Source: Bacteroidales bacterium
GTDB taxonomy: Bacteria > Bacteroidota > Bacteroidia > Bacteroidales > UBA932
Reading direction: 5' to 3'
Length of the DNA: 64,000 bases
Assembly: GCA_022648685.1 (NCBI GenBank)
Contig: JALCMW010000003.1
Span: forward strand, 124,001 to 188,000
Shown here: in pieces, positions 52,045 through 59,970 of the stretch
How the letters are laid out: the number at the start of each line of letters is the position of its first letter
Position numbering within the stretch: the stretch's first letter is position 1
Notes under the pieces: generated by a model
What the model was told of the DNA's origin: nothing
Databases searched by the model: none
What the model saw: only the letters and a program-made list of their open reading frames with translations
Translations under genes and position numbers: made by a program

Positions 52045-52069
52045 AACTGTTTTTAAGATTGATATTGAT

Positions 52070-52077
52070 TATATTTG
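52070..52077 (+). promoter_or_regulatory. -7 box of the FISUMP lipoprotein gene
   Basis: TATATTTG ends 19 bases before the ATG; the -33 region is T-rich (about 52050). Confidence 0.55.
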
Positions 52078-52096
52078 CATCAAAATTTTTAATAAA

Positions 52097-53122
52097 ATGA
52101 AATACAGACGTGTTATTGCATATCCGTTGGCATTGGTTGTTATGGCATTGGGAGTCATATCTTGTCACAGTAGTGATGATGATGACTCGACAAGCGGTTA
52201 TCTTGACGGTACAATGTCATTCGACATCCCTTCTTATGTATCTCCCGGAGATGTTTATAAACTCGTCCCTACCGGAATCAAACATCCTGATGGAAAGAAT
52301 CTGGGGTACTATTGGATAATATCCGAAACTATGGATGCCAATGACACTACGAAATTAGAAAGCGACGGTCACGATGTCGACAGTAGTTTCACTTTCACTG
52401 CGCCTGCCGATCTGGGGGACTATACCATAAAATGTGCAGCTTTTGCTGACGGGTATTATGATAGCAGTTCTTCAGCTACTGTTACCGTTGTTTCTTCCGA
52501 ATTGAATACCTCTTTGACCGGAACCGGAATCAAGGAATCGAATACTCATATTACGGATCCCAGGGATGGCAATGTCTATTATTATATGTCCGTCGGAAAT
52601 CTTCTTTGGTTCAAACAGAATCTGGCTTATGATGGTTCGGGTGCTCCATTCGACGATGCTGCGGCAATGGCAAAGATTTTCGGTAAATATTATACATGGA
52701 ATGAAGCTGTTACGGCTTGTCCGGCAGGCTGGCGTCTTCCTACCGAAAACGATTGGGTTAATCTTGCCAAATCGTTGGATAACACTTACGATTTCAAGGC
52801 AGGGGAGACTTTCTACGGAGTCTCCGGAGGCTTGATGGCGAATGCTTATTTTAATGATGATAAGATGTGGGAATATTGGCCTTCGGTTAACATCACGAAC
52901 AAATCAGGTTTTTCTGCCATTCCTGCAGGATATTCAATCGTGACTGGGGACAGCAATAAATTTTACGGTGAGGATGAATATGCAGTTTTCTGGACTGCCG
53001 ATGACTATGACTCCGATCAGGGAGTAATAAGATATATGAATGTAAACAAACCTGATGTCCTTATCGGAGAAGCTGACAAATCTTCTTTTGCCGCTTCCGT
53101 AAGATGTGTAAAGGATAATTGA
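52097..53122 (+). CDS. FISUMP-domain lipoprotein
   Basis: A 341-residue lipoprotein (lipid Cys in VISCHSS, then a run of Asp). Residues about 35-140 look like an Ig/PKD-type beta-sandwich. The C-terminal 190 residues match the Fibrobacter succinogenes major domain: DPRDGNVYYYMSVG, LLWFKQNLAY, the ACPAGWRLPTENDW signature, FSAIPAGY, FWTAD and a final ASVRCVKDN. These are surface proteins of unknown role. The next gene, a different lipoprotein with its radical SAM partner, starts 58 bases downstream, so a shared transcript is possible. Confidence 0.82.
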   Translation: MKYRRVIAYPLALVVMALGVISCHSSDDDDSTSGYLDGTMSFDIPSYVSPGDVYKLVPTGIKHPDGKNLGYYWIISETMDANDTTKLESDGHDVDSSFTFTAPADLGDYTIKCAAFADGYYDSSSSATVTVVSSELNTSLTGTGIKESNTHITDPRDGNVYYYMSVGNLLWFKQNLAYDGSGAPFDDAAAMAKIFGKYYTWNEAVTACPAGWRLPTENDWVNLAKSLDNTYDFKAGETFYGVSGGLMANAYFNDDKMWEYWPSVNITNKSGFSAIPAGYSIVTGDSNKFYGEDEYAVFWTADDYDSDQGVIRYMNVNKPDVLIGEADKSSFAASVRCVKDN

Positions 53123-53180
53123 TCCCAAGCAACGTTTTTATTAAAAAAAGCATCATAAGGCAAAGTGTAGTTAATGTATT

Positions 53181-53642
53181 ATGAAAAATCTTTTTACTCA
53201 TTTCCTGGATGTTATATTTCCCTTTTTAATGGCTTTGCTCGGTTTCTCTTCTTGCAGTGGCATACTCGACGTCCCTTGCGAGTATGGTTGTCCGAATTCC
53301 GATTTCAAAACAGTATTGAATGTTTCCGATGAGAGCGGAAAACCGATACAAGGGATTCAGATTATAAGCAATTACAAATATCCCAATGATTCCGAACTCA
53401 ACAAATCCGATACTTTATATACCGATTCCAACGGTATGGCCGGGAAAACGGTCAATCTGATAACGGTTCCAGACAGGGTCGGGTTTACTTTCAACGATGT
53501 TGACGGTGATGAGAACGGCGGGAATTTCACTTCGGTGTCTATCTCTGATTCCGATATAGTCCGTACCAAAAAAAGTTCGGGATGGTATGAAGGAGAGTTC
53601 ACCGTGACGGTAAATGAAGTATTAAAGAAGGATACGAAGTGA
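53181..53642 (+). CDS. Small lipoprotein of the radical SAM/lipoprotein system
   Basis: A 153-residue lipoprotein: long signal with lipid Cys25 (LLGFSSC), followed by VPCEYGCPNSDF (Cys33, Cys37). The rest is a single carboxypeptidase-regulatory-like beta domain (GKPIQGIQIISNY, DSNGMAGKTV). It matches my knowledge of the putative lipoproteins that accompany a specific radical SAM enzyme in Bacteroidetes (TIGRFAM rSAM/lipoprotein system). It is presumably the substrate or partner; the modification is unknown. Its last bases overlap the radical SAM start (GTGA). Confidence 0.75.
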   Translation: MKNLFTHFLDVIFPFLMALLGFSSCSGILDVPCEYGCPNSDFKTVLNVSDESGKPIQGIQIISNYKYPNDSELNKSDTLYTDSNGMAGKTVNLITVPDRVGFTFNDVDGDENGGNFTSVSISDSDIVRTKKSSGWYEGEFTVTVNEVLKKDTK

Positions 53643-54715
53643 AATACCGGTTGTCATTGAGGAGAAAACTTGCCCTTGAAATATTTCGCAAGATAAAATC
53701 AGGAATCGTCAAAGAGCATCCTTTAAAGGAAATTTTCTGGGAATGTACTTTAAGATGTAATTTGCATTGTCGTCATTGCGGAAGCGATTGCAGGGAAGTT
53801 TCTTCTTTCCGTGATATGCCCGAAGAAGATTTTCTTAAGGTTCTCGACTCTGTCCGTTCCCGCTTGGATCCACACAAAGTTTTTGTTGTCATAACCGGAG
53901 GTGAACCTCTTGTCCGTCCCGATTTGGTGGAATGCGGACGGGACATATATGAAAAAGGCTTTCCCTGGGGCTTGGTGACTAACGGGTTCGCTTTGGATGA
54001 AAAAAAGTTTTCAAGCCTTCTGCATGCCGGGATGCGTTCCGTGACAATAAGTCTGGACGGAATAGGGGAGACTCATGACTGGATGAGAGGAAGAAGCGGA
54101 AGTTTCCGAAGGGCTTCCGATGCCATAGGCATTGTCTCTGCCTGCCGGGATATCGTATCCGATGTCGTGACTTGTGTAAATAAACGCAGCTATTGCGAAT
54201 TGGATGAGATTAAATCCCTGCTTATTTCCAAGGGCGTGAAACAATGGCGTCTTTTCACTGTGTTTCCTCTAGGGAGAGCTGCAAGGGATCCGGAACTTCA
54301 GATATCCGATGAGCAGTTCCGCGGCCTTATGGAATTTATCCGCAGAACCCGTAAGGAAGGCCTTATAAAAGCAAGTTACGGTTGTGAAGGTTTTCTGGGT
54401 AATTATGAAGGAGAAGTGCGTGACAGTTTCTTCTTTTGCCGTGCAGGGGTGACTGTAGGTTCCGTTTTGGCAGACGGTTCCATTTCATCCTGTCCCAGCA
54501 TAAGATCGGATTATCATCAGGGGAATATTTACCGGGATGATTTTATGGATGTATGGAATAATCGCTTCCGTTGTTACAGGGACAGGGAGTGGATGAAAAC
54601 CGGAAGTTGCAAAGATTGCGATTATTTCCGATATTGCCACGGAAACGGATTCCATTTAAGGGCTTCCGATGGTAAATTATTGGTCTGCCATATGGAAAGA
54701 CTTAAAAACAAATGA
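53639..54715 (+). CDS. Radical SAM/SPASM enzyme of the rSAM/lipoprotein system
   Basis: A 358-residue enzyme with a GTG start overlapping the lipoprotein stop by four bases (GTGA), a sign of translational coupling. The SAM-binding cluster is Cys40-NLH-Cys44-RH-Cys47; TGGEPLVRPDL and SLDGIGETHD follow. The C-terminal SPASM domain has several Cys (YGCEG, FFCRAG, SSCPS, GSCKDCDYFRYC) for auxiliary clusters. SPASM proteins usually modify peptides or proteins. The specific reaction is unknown; the partner lipoprotein is the obvious candidate substrate, although modification would have to precede export. It is not an anSME by overall character, so I do not link it to the sulfatase. Confidence 0.82.
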   Translation: MKYRLSLRRKLALEIFRKIKSGIVKEHPLKEIFWECTLRCNLHCRHCGSDCREVSSFRDMPEEDFLKVLDSVRSRLDPHKVFVVITGGEPLVRPDLVECGRDIYEKGFPWGLVTNGFALDEKKFSSLLHAGMRSVTISLDGIGETHDWMRGRSGSFRRASDAIGIVSACRDIVSDVVTCVNKRSYCELDEIKSLLISKGVKQWRLFTVFPLGRAARDPELQISDEQFRGLMEFIRRTRKEGLIKASYGCEGFLGNYEGEVRDSFFFCRAGVTVGSVLADGSISSCPSIRSDYHQGNIYRDDFMDVWNNRFRCYRDREWMKTGSCKDCDYFRYCHGNGFHLRASDGKLLVCHMERLKNK

Positions 54716-54722
54716 TTTTATT

Positions 54723-55313
54723 ATGAAAAAAGGGTGGATTACTGTTATTATTATAGTTCTGGTTTTGCTGATTTTCGGCGGCTGGATGAAGAATGCCTAT
54801 AACAGGCTTGTCAACGGAGAAGAAAAAGTCGGGGCTGCTTGGGCACAGGTTGAAAACGTCTATCAACGTCGTGCCGATCTTATACCGAATCTTGTTTCTA
54901 CGGTAAAAGGCTATGCCGAGCATGAAAGCGGTACGTTGGAAGCTGTAGTGGAAGCGCGTGCGAAAGCATCTTCCGTTACCGTGGATCCGTCAAATCTTTC
55001 TGCCGATGATATTGCTAAATTTCAAAAGGCTCAAGGCCAGCTTTCAACAGCACTTGGAAAATTGATGGTCACTGTTGAACGATATCCCGATCTAAAAGCG
55101 AATCAGAATTTTCTTGAACTTCAGGCTCAGCTTGAAGGTTCGGAAAACAGGATAGCAACGGAAAGGATGAAATTCAACAATACGGCGAAGGAATACAATG
55201 TACTTGTAAGATCTTTCCCGTCCAACATAATCGCAGGTTTGTTCCATTTCAATACCAAAGGCTATTTTCAGGCGGAGGCAGGATCCGAAACTGTACCCAA
55301 GGTTGAATTTTGA
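54723..55313 (+). CDS. lemA: LemA family protein
   Basis: Start at ATG 54723 (MKKGWITVIIIVLVLLIFGG), giving 196 residues; the frame open upstream lies inside the radical SAM gene. One N-terminal transmembrane helix is followed by the LemA helical bundle: NRLVNGEEKVGAAWAQVENV, RRADLIPNLVSTVKGYA, and the end signature YNVLVRSFPSNIIAGLF. Function is unclear; LemA genes are commonly next to TPM-domain genes, as here. Confidence 0.92.
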   Translation: MKKGWITVIIIVLVLLIFGGWMKNAYNRLVNGEEKVGAAWAQVENVYQRRADLIPNLVSTVKGYAEHESGTLEAVVEARAKASSVTVDPSNLSADDIAKFQKAQGQLSTALGKLMVTVERYPDLKANQNFLELQAQLEGSENRIATERMKFNNTAKEYNVLVRSFPSNIIAGLFHFNTKGYFQAEAGSETVPKVEF

Positions 55314-55319
55314 TCCGTT

Positions 55320-55793
55320 ATGAATTCCAGAGATTTTCTAACCGGCGAACAGAAAAAAAAGCTTGTCGGATGCATTCGTGAAGCAGAAAAGTTGACTTCA
55401 GGTGAAATAAGAGTCCATATTGACAACAATTGTGGCCCTGATCCGAAGGAAAAGGCTCTCAAGACTTTTCACAGGCTTGGAATGATGAAAACGGCAGAAC
55501 GTAACGGCGTCCTTGTTTACGTTGCTTGCCAATCCAAGAAGTTTGCCGTCCTGGGTGATAAAGGAATAAACGATGTGGTTCCCGATCACTTCTGGAAAGA
55601 TGTATGCGATGTCCTTGGATTGAAATTCTCTTCGGATGATTATGCCGGCGGTCTTGAAGAAGCCGTTCTGATGATAGGTGGGAAATTAAAGAAGTATTTT
55701 CCTTACGATAAGAATGATATAAATGAACTTCCGGATGATATATCCGTAGCGGATGGATCGGACGAGCCTTCAGGTTCTCAAAATAAGAAATGA
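55320..55793 (+). CDS. TPM-domain protein (cytoplasmic, short)
   Basis: A 157-residue protein without signal peptide. The TPM fold is seen from EKLTSGEIRVHID through NGVLVYVACQSKKFAVLGDKG and AGGLEEAVLMIGGKL. The C-terminus is acidic and Ser-rich. Situated between lemA and a second TPM gene, which it overlaps by four bases (ATGA). Confidence 0.85.
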   Translation: MNSRDFLTGEQKKKLVGCIREAEKLTSGEIRVHIDNNCGPDPKEKALKTFHRLGMMKTAERNGVLVYVACQSKKFAVLGDKGINDVVPDHFWKDVCDVLGLKFSSDDYAGGLEEAVLMIGGKLKKYFPYDKNDINELPDDISVADGSDEPSGSQNKK

Positions 55794-56599
55794 ATATGTC
55801 CCGTATTTCCAAAGTCTTCCTTCTATTTTTATGGCTTATTCCTGTTACTTGCTTTTCGTTTCCTGAAAGGCCGTATCCTCAAAGGCTTGTAAATGACTTG
55901 GCTTCTTTGTTCACTCCGTCCCAGGTTGAAAGTCTGGAAGCCGAACTTGTAGCTTTCGATGATTCGACCTCGAATCAGATTGCCGTGGTCACCGTGAAAG
56001 ATCTGGAAGGCTATAGCCCGGACGAATACGCGACACAGATAGGATTGGATTGGGGTGTCGGGTCAAAGGACTTCAACAACGGCATCGTTGTACTTGTCAA
56101 ACCCAAGGCCGGATTGTCCGGAGGCAAGGTTTCCATCCAGGTCGGATACGGCCTTGAGGGTGCTATACCTGATGCTTATGCAAAAAGGATAATAGAGAAT
56201 GATATGATTCCGTATTTCAAGGACGGAAATTATTATCAAGGTGTCAAATCAGCTTGTTTTGACCTTATGTCTCTTGCCGGTGGAGAGATATCAAACCCTG
56301 CGGATAGAAAGGTAAGGGATGGCACACGCGCTATTATTGAGATAGCGTTGTTCTTCTTCTTCTTGTTTGTGGTTATATTGATTCTGGGCCGTTTTAACGG
56401 AAATAATAAAAACGATAATAACAGGGGGAATCGGAAATACGATGAAGATACTGTTTTCATTGGTCCGTTTTTCGGCGGGCTTCTCGGCGGCGGATTGGGC
56501 GGCGGTTTCTCCGGCGGCGGAGGCTTTTCCGGCGGCGGCGGTTTCGGTGGCTTCGGAGGAGGTTCTTTCGGTGGCGGCGGAGCATCCGGAGGCTGGTAG
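55790..56599 (+). CDS. Secreted/membrane TPM-domain protein with Gly-rich tail
   Basis: A 269-residue protein with signal peptide (cleavage near CFSFP), TPM domain (about 25-165: LVNDLASLFTPSQVESLEAEL, NQIAVVTVKDLEGYSPDEYA, GLEGAIPDAYAKRI), one transmembrane segment (about 185-205), and a C-terminal Gly/Phe/Ser-rich tail of repeated GGGGF units. This is the YgcG-like layout. Third gene of the lemA operon; ATG 55796 is an alternative start. Confidence 0.9.
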   Translation: MNMSRISKVFLLFLWLIPVTCFSFPERPYPQRLVNDLASLFTPSQVESLEAELVAFDDSTSNQIAVVTVKDLEGYSPDEYATQIGLDWGVGSKDFNNGIVVLVKPKAGLSGGKVSIQVGYGLEGAIPDAYAKRIIENDMIPYFKDGNYYQGVKSACFDLMSLAGGEISNPADRKVRDGTRAIIEIALFFFFLFVVILILGRFNGNNKNDNNRGNRKYDEDTVFIGPFFGGLLGGGLGGGFSGGGGFSGGGGFGGFGGGSFGGGGASGGW

Positions 56600-56606
56600 T
56601 CTTTTT

Positions 56607-57740
56607 CTACATGGATGATATTATATCCAGCGACCTCAGCAGCCCGTTGATTATTGTGTCATCTATGTCTATAAGGAAAAGAGGACAGATTCCGATCTGG
56701 TAAAGACATATGATAATAATCGACAGAATCATTATGATAGTTGTCATCGGCAGTGCGATAAGATTGGTGATGAGGAAATATTTCGGAAAGGTTCCGAAGT
56801 AATACCAGGCAACGGGAGCCGTGAAAACCTGGCAAGATATCGATAATGCCGCCGTATCCCATATCTTTTTCAGCGGATTGTGTCTTCCTATGAATCCAGT
56901 TATTCCATTTCTGCAGCTATTTTCATATCCATACCATTTTTGCAATACTGGAAAGATTATGAATATGCCCAGCATAGCCATATAGGACATTTGGAATCCC
57001 GGTGATTTTATTATATCGGTATTTATGGATAATTGTATTGAAAGTGCTGCAAAAAGTATATACAGCGGACGTCTTTGCCTGTGTGTTATTTTTGCCGTTT
57101 CATTGAGCAGGATAAATAGAAATGCCCTTACTATCGACGGGGAGGCTCCTGTTGCGACGGAATAAAAACCGCAAGCCGATATTATAGAAATATATCTTGC
57201 TATTCCGGAAAACGCGGAATTTCCCATTATCTTCAGTATCGAAAGCAGTAACAAATATATTATTCCAAGATGTAGCCCGGACAATGCCAGGATATGTGAT
57301 GCTCCGCTTTTTCTGAACGAACCTATTACGGATTTTGATAACCCGGATTTGTTTCCTGTTGTCAAAGCTTTTATCAGATTCCCAGATTCTGCTGACGGGA
57401 ACGGTATCTTGTCTGTGATTCCGGAGAAATAAGCCGTACATGTACCGGCTTTACGGAACAATGATTCCGAAATTACGTTTTCCCGGGAGCATGTGAGATT
57501 ATTTGTAATTGCTGATTGGATCCCGAGTAGGAGAAATACGGCGGCGCAGTATTTAATGGTGATATTCCTGTCGTATAGCAGACGCAATGCTGATAATATT
57601 GAAACTGCTGTGACAATTGCCGCGGGAATATAGTATATTCCAAACCCCGATGCCGTGATATGTGCATGTAAGATACTGAAGCATAGGATTCCTGCTGCAT
57701 ATGGAACGAATATCCCCTCGATCTCTTTCCCCTCTGTCAT
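56607..57740 (-). CDS. comEC: ComEC/Rec2-family membrane protein reduced to the competence domain
   Basis: I place the start at ATG 57740 (MTEGKEIEGIFVPYAAG) because the longer start at 57791 would overlap the ackA promoter and a purine-rich GAGGGG precedes the internal ATG. The 377 residues are largely hydrophobic and contain the ComEC core signature SGASHILALSGLHLGI, GASPSIVRAF and SPGFQMSYMAMLGIF. ComEC carries single-stranded DNA across the inner membrane during natural transformation. The C-terminal metallo-beta-lactamase domain of full-length proteins is absent and the N-terminal OB-type domain is at most vestigial. Confidence 0.8.
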   Translation of the reverse strand: MTEGKEIEGIFVPYAAGILCFSILHAHITASGFGIYYIPAAIVTAVSILSALRLLYDRNITIKYCAAVFLLLGIQSAITNNLTCSRENVISESLFRKAGTCTAYFSGITDKIPFPSAESGNLIKALTTGNKSGLSKSVIGSFRKSGASHILALSGLHLGIIYLLLLSILKIMGNSAFSGIARYISIISACGFYSVATGASPSIVRAFLFILLNETAKITHRQRRPLYILFAALSIQLSINTDIIKSPGFQMSYMAMLGIFIIFPVLQKWYGYENSCRNGITGFIGRHNPLKKIWDTAALSISCQVFTAPVAWYYFGTFPKYFLITNLIALPMTTIIMILSIIIICLYQIGICPLFLIDIDDTIINGLLRSLDIISSM

Positions 57741-57753
57741 TTCATCCCCTCTT

Positions 57754-57786
57754 TTTGCTAAAATACTGATAAAATTTGTAACTTTG
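57754..57786 (+). promoter_or_regulatory. Promoter of the ackA-ptb operon
   Basis: TTTG (57754-57757), 21-base spacer, TAACTTTG (57779-57786), 40 bases before the ackA ATG. Confidence 0.7.
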
Positions 57787-57826
57787 CCCAATAATTTTTA
57801 ATTATCACATATTAAAATAAATAGAA

Positions 57827-59041
57827 ATGATAATTCTTGTAATCAATTGCGGAAGTTCATCCATTAAATATCAGCTTCTCGATATGAAAAGCGATGACGT
57901 TTATGATCTTCTGGCAAAAGGCATAGCGGAAAAGATTGGCCTCGAGACGGGGCGGCTTCAGCATTCCGTTACCGGCAAAGACAAATTCGTCCTTGATATT
58001 CCTATTCCGGATCACAAGGCCGGAATGAAACTTGTGCTTGATGCCCTTATCGATGAAAATCACGGTGTTCTCAAGTCTTTGGACGATATAGAAGCTGTAG
58101 GCCACAGAATTGTACATGGCGGCGACTTCTTTTCCGGAAGTGCTTTGGTTGATGAAGAAGTGTTGAAGAAAATAGCAATATGTTGTGATTTCGCTCCTTT
58201 GCATAATCCTGCCCATTTGCTGGGAATCAAAGCGATTGCGGAAGTGCTACCTTCGGTACCGCAGGTAGTGACTTTCGATACCGCCTATCATCAGACAATG
58301 CCAGAATATGCCTACATGTATGCACTTCCATACAAATATTATGAGAAATACAGAGTCCGCCGCTACGGTGCACACGGGACCAGCCATAAATTCGTTGCCT
58401 ATAAAGGTGCCAAGTTCGCCGGCATAGATATCAATAATTCCAAGATTATTACATGCCATATCGGAAACGGAAGTTCGGTTACCGCTGAGGTTAATGGAAA
58501 AGTCGTCGATACTTCCATGGGTTTTACACCGCTTGAAGGGATGATAATGGGAACGCGTTGCGGCAACATCGATGCCAATATTATCCCTTATATCATGAAG
58601 AAAGAGAATCTGACACCTGATCAGATGTCGGATGTAATCAACAGGCAGAGCGGTTTTCTCGGTCTTTCCGGAAAAACTTCCGATGCAAGGGAAATGGATG
58701 AATTGGCAAATGCAGGGGATCCCAAGGCCAAGCTTGTTCTCAAAAAACTGACATATGATATAATCAAGAATATCGGCTCCTATGTGGCGGTGATGAACGG
58801 TGTCGATCTTATCGTATTTACAGGGGGAATTGGTGAGCACAATAGCAGATTACGCCGCAGGGTATGCGAGAACTTTTCTTATCTGGGTCTTAAATTCGAT
58901 TATGAAGCCAATGTGGCCTGGGGTGTGGATACAATGATATCGCTTCCCGATTCCAAAGTCAAGGTTGCGCTTATCACAACCGATGAGGAATTGGTGATTG
59001 CAAGGGACACGATGCATATCGTATTGAATGAAGAAGAATAG
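57827..59041 (+). CDS. ackA: Acetate kinase
   Basis: A 404-residue ASKHA-fold kinase, the length of acetate rather than butyrate kinases. Motifs: VINCGSSSIKYQLLD at the start, GHRIVHGGDFFSG, TFDTAYHQTMPEYAYMYALP, GAHGTSHKFVA, HIGNGSSVTA, DTSMGFTPLEGMIMGTRCG and FTGGIGEHNSRLR. It makes ATP and acetate from acetyl phosphate. Operon with a Ptb-type transacylase. Confidence 0.92.
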   Translation: MIILVINCGSSSIKYQLLDMKSDDVYDLLAKGIAEKIGLETGRLQHSVTGKDKFVLDIPIPDHKAGMKLVLDALIDENHGVLKSLDDIEAVGHRIVHGGDFFSGSALVDEEVLKKIAICCDFAPLHNPAHLLGIKAIAEVLPSVPQVVTFDTAYHQTMPEYAYMYALPYKYYEKYRVRRYGAHGTSHKFVAYKGAKFAGIDINNSKIITCHIGNGSSVTAEVNGKVVDTSMGFTPLEGMIMGTRCGNIDANIIPYIMKKENLTPDQMSDVINRQSGFLGLSGKTSDAREMDELANAGDPKAKLVLKKLTYDIIKNIGSYVAVMNGVDLIVFTGGIGEHNSRLRRRVCENFSYLGLKFDYEANVAWGVDTMISLPDSKVKVALITTDEELVIARDTMHIVLNEEE

Positions 59042-59060
59042 AAATTAATATTTAAGATAA

Positions 59061-59969
59061 ATGATTACTAGTTTTGATGACCTTTTTGCCGAACTTAAAG
59101 CTAAGAAAGTATGCAAAAAGGTAGTTGCCGCATGGGCCGTCGATGCCCATACGATAGGGGCGTTGAGCAAAGCAGTAGATATGGGCTTTGTCAATGCAGT
59201 TTTGGTCGGTGATAAGAAAACTATCGGAGAAGTATGTTCCAGAGATGGAATAGAAATTTCCAAATTCACCATAGTGGATAACCCGGTGGAACTTGCCGCT
59301 GTATCGCAGGCTGTAAAGATGGTGCATGACGGAGACGGCGATGTGCTGATGAAAGGGCTTTGCAGTACGGATAAATTCCTCCGTGCTATTTTGAACAAGG
59401 AAACGGGACTACTTCCTCCTAAAGGACTGTTGAGCCATGTGGGAGTTATAAATACTCCCAGATATCATAAACTCATTTTTATGACCGATATGGCCGTTAT
59501 TCCTCTTCCCGATCTCAAGCAGAAAATGAAGATGACCAATTATGTGGTCAAAGTAGCCCGCTCTTTCGGTATCGAAAAACCTAAAGTAGCCTTTATGGCC
59601 GCTTCCGAGCAGGTACTTGCTTCAATGCCGGCTTGTCTGGAAGCTGCAGCTTTGGCTAAAATGGCTGAAAGGGGACAAATCAAAGGTTGTATAGCGGACG
59701 GTCCTCTGGCCTTGGATGTCGCCATAGACAAAAGTTCCGCAGATATAAAACATCTTGAAAGTGCAGTTGCCGGTGATGCTGATTGTCTCGTGTTTCCAAA
59801 TATTGAGGCAGCCAATATTTTCTGGAAGACGAATTCCAAACTTGCTGATGGTGTCCGTCAGGCCGGAATGCTGGTAGGAACCACCGTACCATGTGTGCTG
59901 GCAAGCCGTGCAGATACCGTTGATGTGAAACTTAATTCAATTGCGGAAGCCGTAGTATCCGTCAAATAA
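59061..59969 (+). CDS. ptb: Phosphotransacylase of the phosphate butyryltransferase type
   Basis: A 302-residue cytoplasmic enzyme of the PTA/PTB family, shorter than typical Pta and matching Ptb in length. Motifs: VLMKGLCSTDKFLRAILNK, LLSHVGVI, PKVAFMAASEQV, DGPLALDVAIDKSS and NIEAANIFWK. It exchanges CoA for phosphate on an acyl group. Being next to acetate kinase, it may accept acetyl-CoA or a broader set of short acyl-CoAs. Convergent with the serine hydrolase gene, with one base between them. Confidence 0.85.
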   Translation: MITSFDDLFAELKAKKVCKKVVAAWAVDAHTIGALSKAVDMGFVNAVLVGDKKTIGEVCSRDGIEISKFTIVDNPVELAAVSQAVKMVHDGDGDVLMKGLCSTDKFLRAILNKETGLLPPKGLLSHVGVINTPRYHKLIFMTDMAVIPLPDLKQKMKMTNYVVKVARSFGIEKPKVAFMAASEQVLASMPACLEAAALAKMAERGQIKGCIADGPLALDVAIDKSSADIKHLESAVAGDADCLVFPNIEAANIFWKTNSKLADGVRQAGMLVGTTVPCVLASRADTVDVKLNSIAEAVVSVK

Positions 59970-59970
59970 T

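Noticed and set aside
53639..54715. Radical SAM enzyme as the sulfatase maturase (anSME)
   Set aside because: Its coupling to the lipoprotein, its sequence character and its distance from the sulfatase fit the rSAM/lipoprotein family better.
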